The position numbers and the translations under genes were made by a program. The notes beneath the pieces were generated by a model. It was not told where the DNA came from, did no database searches, and saw nothing but the letters and a program-made list of their open reading frames with translations. Shown piece after piece: positions 12,891 through 25,866 of a stretch of 64,000 nt of DNA; the first letter of the stretch is position 1; the number at the start of each line of letters is the position of its first letter. This DNA comes from Diorhabda sublineata (taxonomy: Eukaryota; Arthropoda; Insecta; Coleoptera; Chrysomelidae), in assembly GCF_026230105.1 (NCBI RefSeq), contig NC_079483.1, positions 18,779,312-18,843,311 of the forward strand, in the 5' to 3' direction.

Positions 12891-13790
12891 GACAGTCGTG
12901 AGTTCATTCATAAATGATGATATTTTATCATGAAAATATTATCAGTTTTTCAATAATTTCAAGCTAAATAACCGGAAATTATACTAAAAAATATATTAGG
13001 AATAGAAGAATAATTCGCTAATATACTATAGACAACAGATTATACACACGTGTATTGTTGGTTGCGGCGATTTTCATTTTATTAATTTGACAGCAGTGCA
13101 CTACGTATTGGACTTATAAACAGTGATGTAAATAAAAATTAAATAGTTAATTGAGGAATAAATAAATTAATTTTTAAGTTTATTTATTCATTATTTATTA
13201 TAGTATAGTGAAAGCACGGATTTAAATAGTTGTTGACGCTTTTACTACTAGATACACATTGTACTAAGGTTAAAAAATAAAATTTACGATTTTATACGGA
13301 AATGTCTATATGATTAGATACATTTTTTAAGATCAATAAAATGATTACGATCATTTTGGATCGTATATCTATCGAAAATATTCCATTTTATTATTATAAC
13401 GTTTCGGAATTTTATGTATTGTAGTAAAAGCTACTTTGTATAACGGCTCACCAATTATTTTTAAATATCAATAAAAAAACGCAATTGAGAGATCATAAAA
13501 CGAATTTTTTTGTGTAATGTGTGAACGTGGCACCATATTTAATCACTTAAAACGATTTCGACGTCTCCAGTGGCGTCCAATTGTTATAGTCTTGGTGAAA
13601 CAGTAGTTAGTTAGGTTAGGTTGGTACTTCATAAAAGGTCATGTGGATTTGACAATGACAATTGACAAGATAACGAACTAGTATTTTGATTTTAGTGTTT
13701 GATTTTTTATACATACAACTCGAACCGCATTTAAAGTAGTTTTTCTTTTGATGTATTTCGAATTGCCAATTATTTTGTATTTTGTTTCAG
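12891..13790. other. Intron 3' part before the DSL exon
   Basis: No coding signal. TTAGTTAGGTTAGGTTGG at about 13607 is a short TTAGG-like run. The last ten bases (TTTGTTTCAG) are the acceptor of the DSL exon. Confidence 0.4.
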
Positions 13791-14045
13791 TTATAAACAA
13801 TATAATAGAAGAAGCTACGTATTCCGGCATCATAGACCCGAGTCCGGAATGGCATACACTTAATCATAGAGGTCCTCGCGCACGACTTACATACAGGGTG
13901 CGTGTCAAATGTGATAACCATTATTATAACTCAACGTGTACAAAATTTTGTCGACCAAGAAACGATTCTTTCGGTCATTTTGTCTGTGATCAAAACGGCG
14001 AAAAGCAGTGCATCGATGGATGGAAAGGAACCACTTGTGAAAAAG
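13791..14045 (+). CDS. Ser: Serrate exon: DSL domain
   Basis: A 255-nt exon (phase 1 in, phase 1 out) after TTTGTTTCAG. It encodes the linker IIEEATYSG..PSPEWHTL, the RLTYRVRVKC strand and the whole DSL domain: six cysteines in the order KC, STC, KFC, FVC, KQC, TTC. The Notch-contacting loop reads RPRNDSFGH, close to the conserved DSL motif R.R.D.FGH. There is a potential N-glycosylation site (NST) just before the second cysteine. This domain is the receptor-binding core of all Delta/Serrate/Lag-2 ligands; the surrounding sequence is Serrate type. The exon ends at CEK before GTAAAA, a weaker donor than its neighbours. Confidence 0.96.
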
Positions 14046-14218
14046 GTAAAATTTAATTAAATTTTTTTCAATATTTTATCAATTTTCTTAACGGTTTTGA
14101 AGACGTTTTGCTAAATGTGGCAACAAGGGTGTTTCGAAACAGATTGAATTTTATAAATTGTTGTTCATATTAATGATATTAGGCGTGTTATTGCATCCAA
14201 TCTATTTTTTTTTTTCAG

Positions 14219-14279
14219 CTGCCTGCAAACCAGGTTGTCATCCAGTACATGGAAAATGTGAACATCCCGGTGATTGCAT
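14219..14279 (+). CDS. Ser: Serrate exon: EGF1, first half
   Basis: A small 61-nt exon after a T-rich acceptor and before GTAAGT. It encodes AACKPGCHPVHGKCEHPGDC, the first half of EGF repeat 1, in which the spacing C.PGC.P.HG.C..PG.C is diagnostic of the DSL-proximal EGF of Notch ligands. It is joined to the DSL exon by an intron of only 173 bp, but separated from its second half (29317) by a 15-kb intron filled with two satellites. It enters in phase 1 and leaves in phase 2; the two trailing bases AT plus A of the next exon give an isoleucine. Confidence 0.95.
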
Positions 14280-14289
14280 GTAAGTTTTG

Positions 14290-17200
14290 TTAATTTCCAT
14301 CGCTAGAAATTCCTAGATATTTTTATTGTATACCAAATCCTGCCAAATATTGCTCAATATTATTTTATATTATGATAAAAATTGCTAAATATGTTGCCAA
14401 ATTTGGCTCAACATTACTGTGTATCATAAAATCCTGCTGGATCTGCTCAAATATTACTTTAAAGCGACAAAAACTTGCTAAATATCGCTAAAAGTTGCTG
14501 CTTATCACTAAATATTGCTAAATATCGACGAAAACTTGCTATATATCGACAAAAACTTGCTAGATATCGTTAAAAGTTATTGCCGATCACTAAATCTTGC
14601 TGGATCTGTTCAAATATTGCTTTAAAGCGACAAAAACTTGCTAAATATCGCTAAAAGTTGCTGCTTATCACTAAATATTGCTAGATACCGACGAAAACTT
14701 GCTATATATCGACAAAAACTTGCTAGATATCGTTAAAAGTTATTGCCGATCACTAAATCTTGCTGGATCTGTTCAAATATTGCTTTAAAGCGGCAAAAAC
14801 TTGCTAAATATCGCTAAAAGTTGCTGCTTATCACTAAATATTGCTAGATACCGACGAAAACTTGCTATATATCGACAAAAACTTGCTAGATATCGTTAAA
14901 AGTTATTGCCGATCACTAAATCTTGCTGGATCTGTTCAAATATTGCTTTAAAGCGACAAAAACTTGCTAAATATCGCTAAAAGTTGCTGCTTATCACTAA
15001 ATATTGCTAGATACCGACGAAAACTTGCTATATATCGACAAAAACTTGCTAGATATCGTTAAAAGTTATTGCCGATCACTAAATCTTGCTGGATCTGTTC
15101 AAATATTGCTTTAAAGCGGCAAAAACTTGCTAAATATCGCTAAAAGTTGCTGCTTATCACTAAATATTGCTAGATACCGACGAAAACTTGCTATATATCG
15201 ACAAAAACTTGCTAGATATCGTTAAAAGTTATTGCCGATCACTAAATCTTGCTGGATCTGTTCAAATATTGTTTTAAAGCGGCAAAAACTTGCTAAATAT
15301 CGCTAAAAGTTGCTGCTTATCACTAAATATTGCTAGATACCGACGAAAACTTGCTATATATCGACAAAAACTTGCTAGATATCGTTAAAAGTTATTGCCG
15401 ATCACTAAATCTTGCTGGATCTGTTCAAATATTGCTTTAAAGCGACAAAAACTTGCTAAATATCGCTAAAAGTTGCTGCTTATCACTAAATATTGCTAGA
15501 TACCGACGAAAACTTGCTATATATCGACAAAAACTTGCTAGATATCGTTAAAAGTTATTGCCGATCACTAAATCTTGCTGGATCTGTTCAAATATTGCTT
15601 TAAAGCGACAAAAACTTGCTAAATATCGCTAAAAGTTGCTGCTTATCACTAAATATTGCTAGATACCGACGAAAACTTGCTATATATCGACAAAAACTTG
15701 CTAGATATCGTTAAAAGTTATTGCCTATCACCAAATCTTGCTGGATCTGTTCAAATATTGCTTTAAAGCGACAAAAACTTGCTAAATATCGCTAAAAGTT
15801 GCTGCTTATCACTAAATATTGCTAGATACCGACGAAAACTTGCTATATATCGACAAAAACTTGCTAGATATCGTTAAAAGTTATTGCCTATCACCAAATC
15901 TTGCTGGATCTGTTCAAATATTGCTTTAAAGCGACAAAAACTTGCTAAATATCGCTAAAAGTTGCTGCTTATCACTAAATATTGCTAGATACCGACGAAA
16001 ACTTGCTATATATCGACAAAAACTTGCTAGATATCGTTAAAAGTTATTGCCGATCACTAAATCTTGCTGGATCTGTTCAAATATTGTTTTAAAGCGGCAA
16101 AAACTTGCTAAATATCGCTAAAAGTTGCTGCTTATCACTAAATATTGCTAGATACCGACGAAAACTTGCTATATATCGACAAAAACTTGCTAGATATCGT
16201 TAAAAGTTATTGCCTATCACCAAATCTTGCTGGATCTGTTCAAATATTGCTTTAAAGCGGCAAAAACTTGCTAAATATCGCTAAAAGTTGCTGCTTATCA
16301 CTAAATATTGCTAGATATCGACAAAAACTTGCTAGATATCGCTAAAAGTTGCTGCTTATCACTAAATATTGCTAGATATCGACAAAAACTTGCTAGATAT
16401 CGCTAAAAGTTGCTGCTTATCACTAAATATTGCTAGATATCGACAAAAACTTGCTAGATATCGCTAAAAGTTGCTGCTTATCACTAAATATTGCTAGATA
16501 TCGACAAAAACTTGCTAGATATCGCTAAAAGTTGCTGCTTATCACTAAATATTGCTAGATATCGACAAAAACTTGCTAGATATCGCTAAAAGTTGCTGCT
16601 TATCACTAAATATTGCTAGATATCGACAATAACTTGCTAGATATCATTAAAAGTTATTGCCTATCACTAAATCCTGCTGGATCTGTTCAACTATTGCTTT
16701 AAAGCGACAAAAACTTGCTAAATATTGCTAAAAGTTGCTTCGTATCACTAAATATTGCTAGATATCGACGAGAACTTGCTAGATATCGTTAAAATTTATT
16801 GCCTATCACTAAATCTTGCTAGATATGCTCAAATATTGCTTTAAAGCGACAAAAACTTGCTAAATATTGCTAAAAGTTGCTTCGTATCACTAAATATTGC
16901 TAGATATCGACGAGAACTTGCTAGATATCGTTAAAATTTATTGCCTATCACTAAATCTTGCTAGATATGCTCAAATATTGCTTTAAAGCGACAAAAACTT
17001 GCTAAATATTGCTAAAAGTTGCTTCGTATCACTAAATATTGCTAGATATCGACGAAAACTTGCTAGATATAGACAAAAACTTGCTAGATATCGCTAAAAG
17101 TTGCTGTTTATCACTAAATATTGCTAGATATCGACAAAAACTTGCTAGATATCGCGAAAAGTTGCTGCTTATCACTAAATATTGTTAGATATCGTTAAAA

Positions 17201-17900
17201 TTTATTGCTTATCACTAAATCTAGATATGTTCAAATATTGCTCTACATCGCTAAATATTGCTGTATACAACTAAGTATTGAGATATTCTTTTAAAACTTC
17301 GTCGGAATGGCTAAATATTGCTACAATATCCCTAAATCTTGCTAGGTATTGCTAAATGTTTCCAATAATTGTTTTATATTGAAAAAAATTATTGATGTAT
17401 CGCGAAATATAGCTAAATATATGGCTAATTATCTTTCTATATGGCTAAATATCATAAGATGTTTGTTGGAATTAATGGAAAATGCTAAGCGGCGCTCGAA
17501 TTGATAAAAATTGTGTTAAATGTCGCTAGCCATTGCTATATGTACGTAATTATTGCTAATTATCGCTAAATATTGCTAAAATGAGGGAATATAGCTGATA
17601 ATTGTTAGGTTCGGTATCAGAAATTGTTAAACATCATTGTATATTGTTAAATATCACTATAAATTATTAGAATTGCTACTAAAGTGCATAAATAAATCTA
17701 CATAGTATTCGATATTGTTGGGTATCTCTAAAAATAGCTGAATATCTCAATAAAAGGCCAAATATATCGCTTGAAATGATTAAGAATTGCTAAATATCGC
17801 TATAAGTAACTATATGTAACTAAATATCGCTAATTATTGCTAGATATTCCTAATTATTGCTAGATATTGCTAAAATGAGCCGTATATTACCGAATGTTGT
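14290..17900. repeat. Nested GCTAAATAT satellite (163-, 61- and 142-bp phases)
   Basis: The region is built of short words such as TTGCTAAATATCGCTAAAA. Between about 14440 and 16300 they form a 163-bp unit: GCTGGATCTGTTCAAATATT recurs with marks at 14601, 14764, 14927 and 15090. From about 16290 to 16640 a 61-bp subunit is repeated six times. From about 16670 to 17060 a 142-bp unit appears (TGCTCAAATATTGC at 16826 and 16968). Beyond 17200 the words continue in degraded form to about 17900, and diverged words also precede the array from 14320. This pattern (homogeneous centre, decayed edges) fits repeated unequal exchange. Confidence 0.95.
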
Positions 17901-19394
17901 TGAATATTTTTAATTACTCCTCGTATACAATTTCTAATTATTATTCTATTTAACGAAACGTTCAATGAGCTTCGTCAGATCACACCCTCAAATAAAAAAA
18001 AAATAAGAAAGTCTCGTAGATAATTTAATCGTCTAAATTATATATTTTCAAATTAATTTTTATGTAATCTCAAATATTCATAGTCAAATCTTAATTAAGA
18101 GAAGGAAATAAAGAATAAACAGCCGCGATACATTATAATTTCGACAAGAACTATTATAACAAGCTTATAATTTGGTCTGTATATATATTTATTAATATTA
18201 ATTGGTACCGTTGAATAGATTAAGAATGTATAACACCCGAAAACGCCCATCGCTTTCTTTAATTATTATCAAGTTTCAGAACGTACCTATACTGAATGTC
18301 CGTATCGCATACAATCGTTTTTCCTTCCGAAATATTCAAAAAGTAATTAGGGTTCAATATCTCTTTGACAACAACTAAATTTAATAAAATAATTCGACGT
18401 ATTTTTTGAACACGCCTCGTAGACTTTTTTTTATACCTAAAACTATTATTCTCAATCTCGTTATTATGTAAAGTTGTTGAAGCAGCGTTGGCAACACTGT
18501 CGAATGATTATTTTAAACAGGACCGCAATCAGGGTTTTGTGTTTAAAATTTGACATTGTAATTTGGAATAGGGACTTTCGATCGTCAGTTTTCTGTTGTT
18601 TAAAAATTCAATATTTGATGCTTTCTAGCTGTTGATTTAGTACAATTAATTGTTAAAACCATTTTTTTTTCCACTCTCACTTTAATTAAACTCAGAAACG
18701 TACTTTCTAATTAGATTTGTATTGGTAAAACCGGAAGTAACATTTGGATCTCGATAAATGGAGTATTTGACTTAGAAAATGCTAAACTAACGTGACTTTT
18801 TATTATGATTTCAAACCGGATAGATCCAATATTCCAAACCATCCAGGAACCTCCTTGAGAAGCCTCGTCTTCTTTTATACAACTCTGTCTCAAAGTTTTC
18901 TGTGGGGACTCGTCCTCTTCTATCCGAAAACGGAGCCTCAATTATTTCTCAGTGCAACTGGCATTTTCCCTGGAAATAGTAGAGACTGCTCGATGGGTTG
19001 GGGTTAATTTGGGGCTAGTAGCTGGTCTTTTTACCTCAAGTTTAACTATCTAAAGTTTCCTTCTGATTGTCCAGCTACTCACATCCACTCCTCGATATTC
19101 TTTGAGCTCTTGTTGCACTTAAACATCAGCCAGAGCCCGATTTCTCAGTGGTAAATTAATTTGGTACATACATTTGATAGATTTTCTTTGATTATACGTC
19201 TCCAGGAGTTAGTTTCTCTAAACCTTTATAGATTGTACCAGCTACTGACTTTTCTATCTACCTCATTTTCTCTATTTTCCTGTAACCGATTCTATAAAAA
19301 GACTCCTACGAAATCTGTCTGCTATATCATTTCCTTTCATTATAGTGAAACCCATTTAAGTTTAACTTAATTATTTTTGCTCAACTTATCCCAA
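17901..19394. other. Intron sequence between two satellites, no gene recognised
   Basis: An open minus-strand frame at 18711-18941 (76 codons) contains two similar acidic stretches (EEDESPQ, KEDEASQ) but no known domain. It may be a transposon remnant and could not be classified. AACCCATTTAAGTTTAACTT at about 19348 is repeated at the left end of the duplicated segments (about 20662 and 24649). Confidence 0.35.
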
Positions 19395-20649
19395 ACTGAT
19401 TTAATTTTATTGAAACTGTATTCAGTATCTTCCTAGACACTTTCCTAAATCTTCCTAAATACTTTCCCGGACAATTTCTAATATTCCAAACCTTCCAAGA
19501 CAGTTTCCAGAAACTTTTTATTATTCAAAATCTTCTTAGACATTTTCCTCGACACTTTCTAATATTCATAATCTTCCCAGACGTTTTTTGTTATTCGGAA
19601 TCTTCTCAGACACGTTTCAATATTCAATAACTTCCTAGACACTTTCCTAAAACGTCCTAAATACTTTCCCGGACAATTTCCTACATTCCAAACCTTCCAA
19701 GACAGTTTCCAGAAACTTTTTATTATTCAAAATCTTCTTAGACACTGTCCTCGACAGTTTCTAATATTCAGAATCTTCCTAGACGTTTTTTATTATTCGG
19801 AATCTTCTCAGACACGTTTCAATATTCAATAACTTCCTAGATACTTTCCTAAAACGTCCTAAATACTTTCCCGGACAATTTCCTACATTCCAAACCTTCC
19901 AAGACAGTTTCCAGAAACTTTTTATTATTCAAAATCTTCTTAGACACTGTCCTCGACAGTTTCTAATATTCAGAATCTTCCTAGACGTTTTTTATTATTC
20001 GGAATCTTCTCAGACACGTTTCAATATTCAATAACTTCCTAGATACTTTCCTAAAACGTCCTAAATACTTTCCCGGACAATCTCCTACATTCCAAACCTT
20101 CCAAGACAGTTTCCAGAAACTTTTTATTATTCAAAATCTTCTTAGACATTTTCCTCGACACTTTCTAATATTCATAATCTTCCCAGACGTTTTTTGTTAT
20201 TCGGAATCTTCTCAGACACGTTTCAATATTCAATAACTTCCTAGACACTTTCCTAAAACTTCCTAAATACTTTCCCGGACAATTTCTTACACTCCAAACC
20301 TTCCAAAATAGTTTCCAGAAACTTTTTATTATTCGAAATCTTCTTAGACACTGTCCTCGACAGTTTCTAATATTCAGAATCTTCCTAGACGTTTTTTATT
20401 ATTCGGAATCTTCTCAGACACGTTTCAATATTCAATAACTTCCTAGACACTTTCCTAAAACTTCCCAAATACTTTCCCGGACAATTTCTAATATTCCAAA
20501 CCGTCCAAGACAGTTTCCAGAAACTTTTTATTATTCGAAATCTTCTTAGACACTGTCCTCGACAGTTTCTAATATTCAGAATCTTCCTAGACGTTTTTTA
20601 TTATTCGGAATCTTCTCAGACACGTTTCAATATTCAATAACTTCCTAGA
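19395..20649. repeat. 202-bp satellite, block 1
   Basis: CCCGGACAAT marks a 202-bp period (GGAC at 19671, 19873, 20075). The unit is made of imperfect shorter modules of the form TTCCTAGACACTTTCCTAAA / TTATTATTCAAAATCTTCTT, so it may descend from a roughly 35-40-bp element. The block ends abruptly at TTCCTAGACGTAAG, where duplicated segment copy 1 begins. Confidence 0.97.
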
Positions 20650-21879
20650 CGTAAGTTCTAAACCCATTTAAGTTTAACTTTCTCGGATTTTTCTTATGAC
20701 ATTCGGGGCTCTAATTTCTTCTATTGTGGTGGATGTGATGCATGGATCTATAATTGATTCTTAAGTTTATCATCAGCTTCTTCGGAAGGTTTTTTATATC
20801 TGCGAACATGTTCGAATTGAAATTGAATCATTGTAGAAGACTTTTACCTATTTCAAACCGTTTACCTATTACAGAATTACGTAACGATCTAATATTTAAG
20901 TTTATTGAGACTCTATTTGGTTTAGTTTCTTATTCCGACCATAATAATCACCTAGACGATGTTGGAGACAAAAAGAAAACAGTCGCGATTCCTACTGAGA
21001 CGTACATAACGATAAATCTGATTTTGAGGAAGATTAAGGTACATTTCCGCAAAGATTAAGGCCATTTTCTCACGTAATTCAGTCCATATGAAAAATTTAG
21101 TGCTTCGGTAATTGACAAGTATCTTGTTTATGTCGAAAGCCATACATCGAAACAATTGATATAATTTAATTCTTGGTTAGTACCGGTCTAATGTAAGACA
21201 TTAATCCCACGATTCCACCAAATACTGTAAAAGGATTTCGATATAAATTTATTATGTTGTTTCAATAAATAGACGTTGCTTTTGAATAGTTCAATACCGC
21301 CTTTGGTAAAACGCATGGTAAGGAAGCTTTTACTGATAAAAAAGTAAAAACCGTTTGGGTTGTTTAATAATTTAGCTTTTCTTAATCTTCCTCTCGACTT
21401 TTAGTATAAAATATCTGTTTTATTGGTCTTTATTTCGTCATTTCCGATATAAATTCATCTAGAAAACATTTACGTTGTTTCCAATAACCAAGCGGCTTTG
21501 GAAGTTGATTGGACGTTCAAGCCAAGGCTGAAACTGTAAAAGCAGTAACCTTAGTATTTTTACAAGCAATGAGGAAGCAGAAAATCCTGGTAGTTTTTGA
21601 ACAAAAGCTGTACTATGTCTTGAAATGTAACCTCGACATAGAACTTAGGAAAATAAATGTAGGGAAGACAAAGTTCGGATCCGTCCACATGCAATTGGAC
21701 CGAACTAATCGAGATTCAAGCGAAAGATTAAGTGCCGAAGAAAGCGATGATGAAGCAACCGCAGAATAGAACACGAGGAAGATCCTAGAAGACCTGGAAG
21801 GTCAATTATAAATAATAACTTAGTAAATTTAGTAATCTCATGGTTGAACTGATTATGTGAATATGTAATTATTGTTTCC
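20650..21879 (+). repeat. 1.23-kb segment, duplicate copy 1
   Basis: Non-satellite sequence nearly identical to 24637-25866 (offset 3,987 bp; I noticed only differences such as TTAAG/TCAAG near 20762 and AATAACC/AATAGCC near 21486). Its right end reads TGTAATTATTGTTTCCAG and passes into a satellite unit at GTTTCCAGAAAC. The same right end abuts the real exon acceptor at 29316. Inside is an open frame (21509-21769) ending in an acidic stretch (SAEESDDEATAE) and stopped by TAG. Confidence 0.95.
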
Positions 21880-24636
21880 AGAAACTTTTTATTATTCAAA
21901 ATCTTCTTAGACACTGTCCTCGACAGTTTCTAATATTCAGAATCTTCCTAGACGTTTTTCATTATTCGGAATCTTCTCAGACACGTTTCAATATTCAATA
22001 ACTTCCTAAACACTTTCCTAAATCTTCCTAAATACTTTCCCGGACAATTTCTTACATTCTAAACCTTCCAAGACAGTTTGCAGAAACTTTTTATTATTCA
22101 AAATCTTCTTAGACACTTTCCTCGACACTTTCTAATATTCATAATCTTCCTAGACGTTTTTCATTATTCGGAATCTTCTCAGACACGTTTCAATATTCAA
22201 TAACTTCCTAGACACTTTCCTAAATCTTCCTAAATACTTTCCCGGACAATTTCCTACATTCCAAACCTTCCAAGACAGTTCCCAGAAACTTTTTATTATT
22301 CAAAATCTTCTTAGACACTTTCCTCGACACTTTCTAATATTCATAATCTTCCTAGACGTTTTTCATTATTCGGAATCTTCTCAGACACGTTTCAATATTC
22401 AATAACTTCCTAGACACTTTCCTAAATCTTCCTAAATACTTTCCCGGACAATTTCTAATATTCCAAACCTTCCAAGACAGTTTCCAGAAACTTTTTATTA
22501 TTCAAAATCTTCTTAGACACTGTCCTCGACAGTTTCTAATATTCATAATCTTCCTAGACGTTTTTTATTATTCGGAATCTTCTCAGACACGTTTCAATAT
22601 TCAATAACTTCCTAGACACTTTCCTAAAACTTTCCAAATACTTTCCCGGACAATTTCTAATATTCCAAACCTTCCAAGACAGTTTCCAGAAACTTTTTAT
22701 TATTCAAAATCTTCTTAGACACTGTCCTCGACAGTTTCTAATATTCATAATCTTCCTAGACGTTTTTTATTATTCGGAATCTTCTCAGACACGTTTCAAT
22801 ATTCAATAACTTCCTAGACACTTTCCTAAAACTTCCTAAATACTTTCCCGGACAATTTCTTACACTCCAAACCTTCCAAAATAGTTTCCAGAAACTTTTT
22901 ATTATTCGAAATCTTCTTAGACACTGTCCTCGACAGTTTCTAATATTCAGAATCTTCCTAGACGTTTTTTATTATTCGGAATCTTCTCAGACACGTTTCA
23001 ATATTCAATAACTTCCTAGACACTTTCCTAAAACTTCCCAAATACTTTCCCGGACAATTTCTAATATTCCAAACCGTCCAAGACAGTTTCCAGAAACTTT
23101 TTATTATTCAAAATCTTCTTAGACACTGTCCTCGACAGTTTCTAATATTCATAATCTTTCTAGACGTTTTTTATTATTCGGAATCTTCTCAGACACGTTT
23201 CAATATTCAATAACTTCCTAGACACTTTCCTAAAACTTCCCAAATACTTTCCCGGACAATTTCTAATATTCCAAACCGTCCAAGACAGTTTCCAGAAACT
23301 TTTTATTATTCAAAATCTTCTTAGACACTGTCCTCGACAGTTTCTAATATTCAGAATCTTCCTAGACGTTTTTTATTATTCGGAATCTTCTTAGACACAT
23401 TTCAATATTCAGTATCCTCCTAGACACTTTCCTAAAACTTCCTAAATACTTTTCCGGACAATTTCTAATATTCTAAACCTTCCAAGACAGTTTCCAGAAA
23501 CTTTTTATTATTCAAAATCTTCTTAGACACTGTCCTCGACAGTTTCTAATATTCAGAATCTTCCTAGACGTTTTTTATTATTCGGAATCTTCTTAGACAC
23601 ATTTCAATATTCAGTATCCTCCTAGACACTTTCCTAAAACTTCCCAAATACTTTCCCGGACAATTTCTAATATTCCAAACCTTCCAAGACAGTTTCCAGA
23701 AACTTTTTATTATTCAAAATCTTCTTAGACACTGTCCTCGACAGTTTCTAATATTCATAATCTTCCTAGACGTTTTTTATTATTCGGAATCTTCTCAGAC
23801 ACGTTTCAATATTCAATAACTTCCTAGACACTTTCCTAAAACTTCCCAAATACTTTCCCGGACAATTTCTAATATTCCAAACCTTCCAAGACAGTTTCCA
23901 GAAACTTTTTATTATTCAAAATCTTCTTAGACACTGTCCTCGACAGTTTCTAATATTCAGAATCTTCCTAGACGTTTTTTATTATTCGGAATCTTCTTAG
24001 ACACATTTCAATATTCAGTATCCTCCTAGACACTTTCCTAAAACTTCCTAAATACTTTTCCGGACAATTTCTAATATTCTAAACCTTCCAAGACAGTTTC
24101 CAGAAACTTTTTATTATTCAAAATCTTCTTAGACACTGTCCTCGACAGTTTCTAATATTCAGAATCTTCCTAGACGTTTTTTATTATTCGGAATCTTCTT
24201 AGACACATTTCAATATTCAGTATCCTCCTAGACACTTTCCTAAAACTTCCCAAATACTTTCCCGGACAATTTCTAATATTCCAAACCTTCCAAGACAGTT
24301 TCCAGAAACTTTTTATTATTCAAAATCTTCTTAGACACTGTCCTCGACAGTTTCTAATATTCAGAATCTTCCTAGACGTTTTTTATTATTCGGAATCTTC
24401 TTAGACACATTTCAATATTCAGTATCCTCCTAGACACTTTCCTAAAACTTCCTAAATACTTTTCCGGACAATTTCTAATATTCTAAACCTTCCAAGACAG
24501 TTTCCAGAAACTTTTTATTATTCAAAATCTTCTTAGACACTGTCCTCGACAGTTTCTAATATTCATAATCTTCCTAGACGTTTTTTATTATTCGGAATCT
24601 TCTCAGACACGTTTCAATATTCAATAACTTCCTAGA
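21880..24636. repeat. 202-bp satellite, block 2
   Basis: About 13-14 units of the 202-bp satellite. A variant with CAGTATCCTCCTAGACAC appears near 23410, 23612, 24018, 24220 and 24422, showing local multi-unit homogenisation. Same orientation as the other blocks. Confidence 0.97.
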
Positions 24637-25866
24637 CGTAAGTTCTAAACCCATTTAAGTTTAACTTTCTCGGATTTTTCTTATGACATTCGGGGCTCTA
24701 ATTTCTTCTATTGTGGTGGATGTGATGCATGGATCTATAATTGATTCTCAAGTTTATCATCAGCTTCTTCGGAAGGTTTTTTATATCTGCGAACATGTTC
24801 GAATTGAAATTGAATCATTGTAGAAGACTTTTACCTATTTCAAACCGTTTACCTATTACAGAATTACGTAACGATCTAATATTTAAGTTTATTGAGACTC
24901 TATTTGGTTTAGTTTCTTATTCCGACCATAATAATCACCTAGACGATGTTGGAGACAAAAAGAAAACAGTCGCGATTCCTACTGAGACGTACATAACGAT
25001 AAATCTGATTTTGAGGAAGATTAAGGTACATTTCCGCAAAGATTAAGGCCATTTTCTCACGTAATTCAGTCCATATGAAAAATTTAGTGCTTCGGTAATT
25101 GACAAGTATCTTGTTTATGTCGAAAGCCATACATCGAAACAATTGATATAATTTAATTCTTGGTTAGTACCGGTCTAATGTAAGACATTAATCCCACGAT
25201 TCCACCAAATACTGTAAAAGGATTTCGATATAAATTTATTATGTTGTTTCAATAAATAGACGTTGCTTTTGAATAGTTCAATACCGCCTTTGGTAAAACG
25301 CATGGTAAGGAAGCTTTTACTGATAAAAAAGTAAAAACCGTTTGGGTTGTTTAATAATTTAGCTTTTCTTAATCTTCCTCTCGACTTTTAGTATAAAATA
25401 TCTGTTTTATTGGTCTTTATTTCGTCATTTCCGATATAAATTCATCTAGAAAACATTTACGTTGTTTCCAATAGCCAAGCGGCTTTGGAAGTTGATTGGA
25501 CGTTCAAGCCAAGGCTGAAACTGTAAAAGCAGTAACCTTAGTATTTTTACAAGCAATGAGGAAGCAGAAAATCCTGGTAGTTTTTGAACAAAAGCTGTAC
25601 TATGTCTTGAAATGTAACCTCGACATAGAACTTAGGAAAATAAATGTAGGGAAGACAAAGTTCGGATCCGTCCACATGCAATTGGACCGAACTAATCGAG
25701 ATTCAAGCGAAAGATTAAGTGCCGAAGAAAGCGATGATGAAGCAACCGCAGAATAGAACACGAGGAAGATCCTAGAAGACCTGGAAGGTCAATTATAAAT
25801 AATAACTTAGTAAATTTAGTAATCTCATGGTTGAACTGATTATGTGAATATGTAATTATTGTTTCC
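24637..25866 (+). repeat. 1.23-kb segment, duplicate copy 2
   Basis: Copy of 20650-21879 shifted by 3,987 bp and almost identical, including the open frame 25496-25756 with the same TAG stop. Both copies are flanked by the satellite at the same junctions, so segment plus satellite was duplicated as one block of about 4 kb. Confidence 0.95.

Noticed and set aside
13605..13623. Interstitial telomere repeat (TTAGG)
   Set aside because: Only two to three imperfect units; too short to be meaningful.
13887..13897. CAGGGTG transposon end inside the DSL exon
   Set aside because: It encodes conserved TYRVRV residues, so the match is coincidental.
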